Assembly: GCF_020360975.1 (NCBI RefSeq)
Contig: NW_025408679.1
Span: forward strand, 310,001-374,000
Reading direction: 5' to 3'
DNA: 64,000 bases
Origin: Hirsutella rhossiliensis
Lineage: Eukaryota; Ascomycota; Sordariomycetes; Hypocreales; Ophiocordycipitaceae
Under the pieces are notes generated by a model. That model had not been told where the DNA came from. It was given only the letters and a program-made list of their open reading frames with translations, and ran no database searches. Every line of letters starts with the position of its first letter. The first letter of the stretch is position 1. A program made the position numbers and the translations under genes. Shown here in pieces: positions 55,501 through 64,000 of the stretch.

Positions 55501-57880
55501 GCTCGATCCGAGGTTCTCCGGAAACGGTAGAGAGTCATTCAAGGGACTACTGTCTCTTGCCGGGGATACCAACGCCAGCAGCAGTTGAATGAACGATTCG
55601 GGGTCCTCAAAGCCGGTGCTCATCTCATCCAGGATGCGTTCCGTGGACACGAGAGTAGTGGATTGTGATTGTCGCATATGTCCTGTGGCGGGACTAGCAT
55701 AGCCCCCGGTGACCCAATTCTCCAGGCAACTCCACATCATATGGCTCTCCTGGGTTGACTTGCGGGCCATGAGAGCCTTCAGTGCCATGAAGGTGCAGCC
55801 TCGCAGCCGGGGAGGTATCGGGCTGCTTGCCAGTTCGTAAAGCATATCAACAAGGCTGTGTCCCGGATTCTGCAACAGAAACACCCGCGCAGTTTCGCTT
55901 TCGGAGGCGAGCTTTGTCATCAGACGAAGGTAAGACTCAAGCATCATGGCAGACTCGGGCTCCGTCTCCATTTGTTCATGGGCCGACTTTGCACCGCGGT
56001 ATCTCATGGGCTGGGTGGTTGTTGGCTTTTGCCTGGTCTTGTCAGAGAAGAAGTCGAGTTCTTTGAATATTTGAGTCCAGGTCAGAGATTGCGATCTTCT
56101 CAGCTTCCCCGAAGATTGATGACCCTCGTCGAGGAGGAATTCGTGGGCCGCGGTTGCGCACTCTTCGTTGCCTGATATTGCCTGCAGCATCTCACAAAAG
56201 GCCGTCACCAGCGGTGTTGACGCTCGTCGAGACGCCCAGTGCATGAAGCCCGCGAGGTTGCTGTCCGGATCCGACCAAAAGCTGGCGGCCGCATCAGGAC
56301 GCCCTTCATATGAGTAGGCAATGGTGAGCAAGAAGCGCTCGAGGTCCAGGTCTTGTTCGTGAGCCTGGCTCAGCTGCCGTTGCTCGTCTTCGTCAACGCG
56401 AAGCTTTCTGAGAACATCGGGCAAGTTGGATATGAAAGCATCGACAAAGACCTCGAGCTGCGTCATCAGGCACAGCTGAAAGAAGCCCGAGAACTGAATC
56501 GAGTCTGACGGGAAAGCAGAAGACTTCCTCTGGAGCCAGTTGCGCATGCCCACGCGGACCGAGTCATGCCATTCCGGCGACTTGACATCGCCAGCGACCG
56601 AGAGCAGGAAATCGAAAGCACCATCCTTGAGCGAGTCGAGGAACTGCTTCGACCGGTGGCGATCCTCTGTCATGGCTTAGCGTCACTCTGCATCTGCACT
56701 GGGGTGAGCCGCTTACCCTCGTCAAGGTCAGTGTTTGGCGGAATGGCCGATTCGGGCGGATCATCCAAGTAGAAACCACTGTATTCTGCGAGCCACCAGG
56801 CCCGAAAAGCAGCATGCAGTTGCGGTAGTGGCCACGTAGAGTCGTCTGCGGGCGGCAATAGCTTATTGTTCAGCTCCCGAACTCTGATGAGATCGTAGCC
56901 ACCTTCTGTCGACCCAAAAGCCGAGATATAGGCACCAATGGCAGGCACAAGATGCACTGTGAGAATGGCATGTCGATGAGCTTACGAGCGACCAGTGGAA
57001 GATGGGTGAGGGAAGAACGCACCTAGGAGAGCATCATATCTATCTGCTTTCTTGAGAGTCGAGACGAATTCTAGAAAATCCGACACCTCTGCCTGTCGCT
57101 TCTCGATGCAGCGGCAGAGGATGACGCCGAGCAGTTCGTGTTGCTGCATCAGGCTGAGACGTGAGAACTCAATCGTCTCCATCTCTTCGGTCAGTCCAGC
57201 AGCAACCCCTTGGTTCAAGGTTTGTGCGGCCGCAATCTTGTCCCCAAGATTCTGCAGCAGGGCTTTGATGCGCGCCATTGCGGACATGCAATTCGATACA
57301 TGGCGTTTCGCTCCTTTGGGGCCAGCTTGGAATAGTCGCCCGGCGACGAACATCTTGATGCTTTCAAGCGCGCTGGACTCGTCGACATCTTCCTCGGCGC
57401 TGTCGAACTCGAGAAGCAACCTAAGAGCATCGAGGAGATATTTCCTTTGCTGGTGAAAGCGGATTATGCCGCACTCGAGGAGGGTGCGCCCCAAGACGGG
57501 GGGGTCGTCTTGGGAATCGAGGAGGCATCTTGCCGCTTGGAGCTCGTCGAGATCGATTTCGTCGGACAACAGAAGCACGTCTTGTTGGAACTTGTCGTTG
57601 ATGGTGTACTCGCTGCCGTCCAAAGAGATCTTGCCTGATTGGAGTCAACACCTCGCTGCTTGTGCAAGTCAATCTAGCTGTGCTCCATACCTGATTTCAC
57701 CATGCTGCGGCTCTGATCTTTCTTGGACGGATGCTCCCATAGCTTGTCCAACTCCTTCTCAAAGGTCTTGACGAGAAAGTCGTTGTCTAGGCTCTCGAGC
57801 CCGTCCCCGTACCCGCCGCTGAGCGCGACGAGCTCTCTGTGGAGCGCCTGCAAGGCATCCAATGTTGTGAATTCGGCCAT
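52589..57880 (-). CDS. NUP192: Nup192/Nup205-type inner-ring nucleoporin
   Basis: Six exons (57880-57691, 57634-57023, 56956-56717, 56675-53193, 53134-52713, 52645-52589, minus) give 1667 residues, near the usual fungal length. Nup192 is an alpha-helical solenoid of the inner ring of the nuclear pore. Family features include LSDEIDLDELQAARCLLDSQ, LGVILCRCIEKRQ, FRAWWLAEYSGFYLDD, EDRHRSKQFLDSLKDGAFDF, WASRRASTPLVTAFCEML, RRSQSLTWTQIFKELDFF and the C-terminal LADGLMVVIAATGFLEFEDE. The last is formed by splicing to a 57-nt final exon. The intron at 56716-56676 is only 41 nt (GTAAGC...GCTAAG), close to the lower limit. The alternative would add an unspliced in-frame break, so it is probably real. 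It is divergent from TEL1. Confidence 0.94.
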
Positions 57881-58486
57881 GTTGGCGAGGGAGTGCTATC
57901 GCATGGTGAAGGCCGAGGCGGCGATAGATATCAAGGTCACCGGGCGGCGACAGGCGCGCAGAGCGGTACCAATTTGCAGCCTCTTGTCGTGTCGCGATGC
58001 GCGAGAAGAGGCGTTGTCCTTGGTTGCTGCAGCCTTGCCGCGCCCATGCGTTCTACTGGTGCGGTGAAGCTGTGGGCCAGAGCTTTGAATGCCATTATTG
58101 CGGGCCCAGACAAACATTCAGCGGGCGGTGTGCATTCTGCCGGCTTTATTTCTAGGCAGGTACGAATACGAAGTACAAAGCACAACCTTGCTCAGCATCC
58201 CGTCTCTACACAGCTTCGTTTTCCGTCTTGACGTTTCATAGAGCCCTGCCAACTCGCGCTGCACGGGTCACTGAAGCTCGACCGCTCACAAGCACAGCCG
58301 CCTGAGGCCATGGCATCGTGTCGTCTGACAGCCTCTCCTGAGCCGGTTGCCTTGGTGTCTGCCTGTGTGGTGATACGACCACGGGGAGAGTAGCTGTGAA
58401 ATCGTGACGCCGAGAGACGATCCGCTGCAAGCCAGCGGCTCATTTTCTGCAGCAAGATTAGTAGAGGAACCATGTGCCGCTGAACG
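57881..58486. promoter_or_regulatory. Divergent promoter region NUP192 / TEL1
   Basis: The 606-bp gap separates the two start codons. No TATA box is evident. A frame on the minus strand covering 58192-58803 overlaps the TEL1 N-terminal exons and looks spurious. Confidence 0.5.
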
Positions 58487-61400
58487 ATGGCATCGACCCA
58501 GACATCGACCGTAAAGCATCTCGCCAGTACGCGTAACCGGTCGCGGCATCGTGGGTCGATCCAGCGCTGACTGCCTACAGGAGATATCAAGACCGGCTCT
58601 CTCAAAGACCGCGAGAAAGCCGTAGACGGTAGGCCCTGCCGCTTGCTCCTACGCTTGTGACCGCATATCCTGAGTGGCTCTCTAGACTTGACCCATCTCC
58701 TCAAGAATAGAGCCGTAAACCTGTACGTTCCAAGGGCCCATTGCTCTGGCAAGCTTGAATCCTGACGAGAAGCGATGGACAACAGCTCTGCACTAGAAGA
58801 CAAGGGCTACCATGACATCTTCGAAGCCATCTTCAGTCTCGTCCTCTGCGAGAAGCCCGTCTTTTACGACAAGAAGAAGACTCAGCCAAAGCGCAATGGC
58901 GCCGCCTCACGACTTTCGAAATGTGCCGCTGCCGTCAGAGTGGCTGCCGCCCGGGGCGTCTCCAGGCTCGGACGGAAGACGTTGCTCGCCCTCATAGACC
59001 ACATCACCCAGGTGCTCCCCGGCCCAAACGAGGACTTTGTGCAGCCGTTGGTCCAGGACTACGTCAAGGCTCTGGCAGAGGTCCTTGCTCGTCCGTCCCA
59101 CGTCGAGTTCCTTGCGAGGAAAAGCGCTTCATCATGGCAAGGCTGTGTCGACTTCCTCCTTGACATGGCCGAGTATAGTCTCCCGAGCGATGCACAGCCC
59201 CATGCGTTGCCCCTAAGCCGCGACTCGCCTGCCGCTGCCTCCACTCCGTGGTCGACATCAAGGTCAAATGGTTCCATCCCAAGCCAGAAGCGTGCCAATC
59301 CGCTCGAGGGAGGGCCGCTTCGGGATTCTCTCGAAGGATTGAGCCACCTGGTTCAAGCAGCCAATGCACCTGTCGCGCGGCGATCCCAGGATATCACGGA
59401 TTTGGTCTTGGGGGTGTTGGGAATGAAGCACCTCAGCCTTGGTTCCACGCAGACAATTTGTTTTGCCATTGCGAACAGCACGTTTGCCGCGACTCAGGCC
59501 GACGACTTGGCTTTTGCAAACACCCTGGTCAAAAATCTTTTGCCTCTCATGAGCTATTGGTGGCGTGCCGACAAGGTCTCCCAGGACGAGCTCATCAGAG
59601 CGTTGAGGAATGAGATTTCTCGAACCGTTATCCTCACACATCTGCACGTTGAGCACTTAGCCGTCACCACTTGGGACATTGGAGTACGGAGCGACGTGGA
59701 GGAGCTCATCGAGCGTTTGTGGCTTGAGTACTCGAAGCGAGGCGAAGCCTTTCGGTTACAGCTCAATGATCTCACGTTCAATGCATCGGCATTCCCGGAC
59801 GATTCTTTGCGACTCGGGCTTTTCGGGCTACGCCAGTACAATGCCGAGGGGGAGGGCCACTGGGCCCTGGTCCAGAGTCTGGCGCTATTGGAGGCCATTC
59901 TGCTTCGACCCGGGAAGAGGCAACCTGGCCCTGGGGATGACGGCGTCGAGCCTCTTCAAAAGAAGCGACGATTGCGGGAGAACTCGAGACGTCTGAAACT
60001 CAAGCTCAAGTCAAAAGACGTTGGCATCCAGAGGACGACTCTGCAGCTGGTTCCATTCCTGGTCGCTGCCAACGCATTGGCATTGGAAGAGCTGACCGAG
60101 CTGCTCGTCGAGTTGGCTTCCCGTGTCTCGGACAAGAATGCTGCAACGGTATCTTGGGCTCTGATCGCTTGTGCAAGGTACTGCTCCTGTTGTCCTATAT
60201 ACCCTTCAAATCGCTGACAGAGTGAAGTTGCGTCTCAGTGCCTGGCTTGTGTGATGGTCAGACAGATGTATGGAGACAGCTATGGCATGCGGCTTCGAGA
60301 TCCCTCAGCCTTGCAGCAACTAGTCGTGCGTCTTGCCTGTTACTGCACACCATACTGGAGGCAGGCATCCTGCCGTATCACTCGCTTGCGGAAGACATCA
60401 ATAGCTTCGTCACTATGGCCGATGTCAACGGGCCTGCAATCCTCTGCGATACATCTCTGTCATTGATGTCGTGTCTTTTCCACGAACGAAACATCCGGTT
60501 ACCAAGCGTCAGCCAGGCTACGAGCAGCCATATCATCAGATGGGTCTTTTTGAAGTGGAACCCTAGTGAGTCTCCCCAAACCGCTACGGCGACCAGAGAC
60601 TAACACAAAAGAACCCAGATGAGTTGGCGTACGCTTCCTTTCAGTCGCTCCATGTTCGTCCATCTCAGTTTGTCAATCTGCTCAGAGCATGCTGCGGAGC
60701 GCCGCCCCTCTCTTGGAGCAGTCGACATACTGTTTCCGGCTCGACACTCAGCGAGGCCTGGAAGCTGCAACGCGAAATTGCACGCTTCAGCGAGTACCTT
60801 TTGCTGCTTGACCACAGACTGCCTGATTCCGAGCCTCATCGGCGTGACCATTCGCGGGCAACAATCAAATCCTCCCCACTGGCAAACCCGGGCAATTTCT
60901 ATTCGTCAAGGAAGCTTACGTTGGAGCTCCTATTCCCGAAAGTGGATGAGCTGATCGACCTGTGCGACTCCTGGACCAAGAAAGCGGGAGAAGGTGGCAG
61001 CCAGATATCTCTCGAAAGATTTCAGAGCCTTTTGTCTGCTTGCATAATGGGCGCCATGCTTCTACCTCAGGTGACCGATTTGAACTCTACCCAGTCATCT
61101 ACCGTAGAGGCAAAGTTGGTCGATATCGCCAGCAGGAGTTTGGCGATTGCGCTGGATTCGGTTGAGCCGATGGCGTCGACGCACCTGGTCCTACGACTGC
61201 TGCGTTCTTGCATACCTGATCTCACCACGGAAAACTTGAGCAGGCTTCATGACGAAAATCTCGGTCTCCTCGGCCTCGTGACTACAATTGCGGCCTCGCT
61301 GGAGCACAAACAGTTGGGATTCAGCTCGAGCAATTCAGACTCCATGGACGTTGATGATGAGTTTGATTCACAGAACAGCAAGGCCACCATGACATCGGCA

Positions 61401-64000
61401 CTTGCGTCCATACCGAGACAAAACATTCAAATGTCTACAAGTCCGCGAGCCTTTTACACCGAGACGAGGATTCGCCTCGCCCTCCTGCGAATTCTTTATA
61501 ATGACGCAAGCCAGATTGGCCTCGTCCCCGACAGGTGGCTTGAAGAGCTGTTATCGATGTCCGACGATGATCTGCTGTCATGTCAATGCTTGCTGGTCGA
61601 GGTGACCAAGTCAGATCTCGCCATGAGCCCAGAGAATGCATTGAACCTAGTTCAAAGACTAGGCGTAATCATTAGCGACTCGGAATATCAGTGCTGCGAG
61701 GTTGCGCTCAGTGCCTGCGTTGAGGTCGTCGATGGCCTGCATCAGGTCTGGCTTAGTGACAACCAGGAACTCGCAGACAGGGTAGGCGACCTCTACAACT
61801 ACTTCATCAAAGTCTGTCTCTCTTCAAACCTGTTTTCTCCGAGGGCTCAGATGTCGATGGCCCGCTTGCTCTTCACCCTTCTCAATGCCGATTCGGCGTA
61901 TGGCAAGAATCTCGGACTTGATTCGTGTCGAACCTCGCTCTTGTACATTCTCAGCAGCGGCAAGATGATGGTCAAGTACTTCATTGCCGACAGGATCGCT
62001 GGGATCTTTGAACTCTATATTCTCCTCCTGCATGACGAGGTCTTTGTGGACGTCTTGGATAATCTGCCTGCAAACCCCGATGACACAGCGGGCATCGCCT
62101 TCAGGCTGCTGGTTCTTGCAAAGCTGGCATGTCGCTGGCCGACTTTGTTGAGGCGGTGCATATACCATATCTTTGAGACCCCCGGACGAATTTCTCAGGC
62201 GACGGACTACGCAAAATGGTGCTTGGCGGATGTTGCCCACCACTTGAATATTGATTCGCCAAAGGAGCTGTTCCAACTCTTCTCACGTCAGCTTCTGTAC
62301 ACTTGGATGGAGAATGATTCCTTGCAAGACATTCCATTCTCCATCTTCGGCTTCGACGAGCTGAGAAGCTTGCTTCGCTCTGCTCAAGCTGAAACGATTG
62401 GGCTGGCTATAATGCGAGGGCAGGAAACGGCCAGCGCAGATCTGACTCGAATTCTCGGGTCAAGCGACGTGGAGCTCCTGCAACGCAACTTCGCGACCGC
62501 ACTTTCGTACTGCATGGTATATGGCGATGCTTTCGGCGACTCGGGCAAGGCCAAAGGAGAGGATCGGATCAGGAAAAGGCTAGGGAGCAAGCTATATATG
62601 GAAGCGTTCTACATCAACTTCATCGATATTGTCGCCCTCTTCTTCGACCTTATTGATCAGGAAGACTCTCCTGAAAGGGTTTTCCGCAGACATCAGGACC
62701 TTGCGTACGCCGCCGACAATCTGGAGGCAATCAAAAGCATCTCTCACTCGCCAGCCAACTTGCCGCCCAACCAGCAGCCAATGTTTCGGGCAAAGTATGT
62801 AATTCACAACCTCTTCAGGCTCTGCCAAGGAACCGAGTTTCAATTCCACGACCTCTGGACGCCAGCCTTGGTGGCATCCGTCACCAGAAAGCTTTTCAGC
62901 ACTGTCCACCCTGCCCTGGGATCGCTACACGCCTGCTCGGTTCTCCGAAAAGTTCGACTCGTGGTTTGCTTGGCCGGACCCGTGGCACTAGAGTCCTACT
63001 GCCTTGAGATGCTTCTCAACTCGATTCGCAGCTTCATTGTCGACTCAGAATGCGCCGATGATGCTTTGGGATTAAGCCAGTATCTGCTCGCTGGAGGGTC
63101 TCAATACCTGAGTCACAATCCATCCTTCCTAGCCGGCTACGCTCTGTCTACTTTGGCCTCGCTCAGAGTTTTCCTTGAATCAAGCCAGTCCAGCACGACG
63201 CAGGAAAGCCAGTTCAAGGCAACGATGAGCAAAGCCCAGCGATTCCATGAGTGGTTCCGCAAGTATTTGGCCGAGTATACGTCGTCCGCGTTTTCCAGTC
63301 ACGGTCAGGCAAAGTCTTTCAAATCTGTCACCCACTCCGCAGGGCACATAAGGTCGTCTGGAAATGCAGAGAAGGGCACTTCGGAGAGCAAGCTGCTTTT
63401 GGACATCTTGAAAGACGGCGCATCAGGCAAAGGGCTTTTGAACGAGTCGTCTCGTGAGCTCGCCTTGAGATTGCTCTGTGGCGACTTCACAGTGCCTACA
63501 GTCATCGCCGATGACATTGTCGGGGGCGACGAAGATGCAACTCTTCTTGCTGGCGCTGTGTGGAGGAGCTGTGAGGCACAGAACCTCAGTCGCAATTACC
63601 TGTCTTGGTCTGGGCGGGTTCTTGGACGGTCCTTTTCGGCCTCGGGGGAGATTCCCCAAGGCATTCTCTGCGAGTCGCGGCTCCTACAATACAAGAAAAT
63701 GGCCCCTCCGGGACCCAATGGATCTGAGATGGGTCTGCTGCATCTCCTCCAGGATCTCACTTCAGATCAGGATTCTGTTGTTGCCGGCCTCTCGGAGGCC
63801 GCTCTGAGGAGTGCGGTATCTCAGGCAGCGCTGCAAGAGGATGAATCGCTAGTGACCGCTTGTCAGAGAACCTTGTCTGAAGCCCTGTTCCTTGCCTCGC
63901 AGTGGGGAGCGCATCGCGCACCCCCGTCAGAGGCGGCGGTAGCACCCGCTTCTGAGGAGGTGTCGTGTGTCTGGACAGAAGACATCGCGTCCAACCAGTG
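58487..64000 (+). CDS. TEL1: Tel1/ATM-type PI3K-like protein kinase, N-terminal part (runs off the window)
   Basis: Exons 58487-58526, 58581-58628, 58686-58722, 58786-60177, 60228-60565 and 60619 to beyond 64000 encode 1745 residues plus two bases. Tel1/ATM signals double-strand breaks and maintains telomeres. The first four exons join as MASTQTSTVKHLARDIKTG, SLKDREKAVDDLTHLLKNR and AVNLSALEDKGYHDIFEAIF. This is the TAN (Tel1/ATM N-terminal) layout, and it is followed by SRLSKCAAAVRVAAARGV and TLLALIDHITQVLP. The remainder is HEAT-type alpha-solenoid. The kinase, FAT and FATC regions should lie beyond the right edge. I followed the last exon codon by codon without meeting a stop. Introns 1-3 have GTACGC, GTAGGC and GTACGT donors. 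The three micro-exons (40, 48, 37 nt) rest on frame and family pattern. Confidence 0.88.

Noticed and set aside
1..64000. tRNA or rRNA genes, CRISPR arrays, prokaryotic operons
   Set aside because: I looked for tRNA B-box words and cloverleaf-like stretches, for conserved rRNA words and for regularly spaced repeats and found none that I would support. The intron-rich gene structure excludes a prokaryotic source.
45040..64000. A possible DNA-maintenance gene cluster (MIP1, Slx8-like, TEL1)
   Set aside because: The genes lie near each other but have separate promoters, mixed orientation and unrelated genes between them. Chance adjacency is the simpler reading.

Overview
The window is nuclear DNA of a filamentous ascomycete, most likely a Sordariomycete and plausibly Hypocreales. 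The evidence is short introns (about 41-110 nt) with GT...CTAAC/CTGAC...AG signals, GC-rich third codon positions, and fungal-type orthologues (KRI1, NUP192, TEL1, VID21, MIP1). A compact gene-rich segment abuts an AT-rich block almost devoid of CA and TG dinucleotides, which is the signature of repeat-induced point mutation (RIP). Species cannot be assigned from sequence alone.

Layout. 1-11590: RIP-degraded repeat island with at least three Ty1/copia copies (A plus strand, B minus strand, C truncated plus strand), two recognisable LTRs of about 240 bp and two stretches of unassigned RIPed DNA. Near 11590 composition switches abruptly to normal gene DNA, inside what looks like the 3' end of a gene whose 5' part is gone. 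11591-64000: fourteen essentially intact genes plus one (TEL1) cut by the window edge. In order: 3' remnant of a probable regulator (+), KRI1 (-), Rab5-type GTPase (+), a RBBP6/Mpe1-type RING protein with RGG and RS regions (+), an MFS transporter (-), a GH18 chitinase (+), RRP45 (+), ARL3/ARFRP1 (-), NHX1-type Na+/H+ exchanger (+), VID21/EAF1 (-), SPP2/GPKOW splicing factor (+), sterol-type UDP-glucosyltransferase (-), Ybp-family protein (-), mitochondrial DNA polymerase MIP1 (-), Slx8-like RING ligase (+), NUP192 (-), TEL1/ATM N-terminal half (+).

The genes are ordinary housekeeping and regulatory genes with no operon logic and no visible secondary-metabolite, defence or CRISPR system. Shared themes are RNA and ribosome work (KRI1, RRP45, SPP2, the RING/RS protein), endosome-Golgi traffic (Rab5, ARL3, NHX1) and genome maintenance (VID21, TEL1, Slx8-like, MIP1), but I see no evidence that the grouping is functional.

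The points most worth a second look are: the RIP island boundary that beheads a gene, two copia internal regions facing one LTR, a GC-AG intron in the transporter, a stop-free 63-nt intron in the MIP1 presequence, three micro-exons encoding the TEL1 N-terminus, a perfect G-quadruplex motif in the ARL3 intron, and recurrent short motifs (TACGGAGTAC, GCGCCTCAA, AGGTACCT) in intergenic DNA. All exon structures were inferred by eye from splice signals, reading frame and family conservation.
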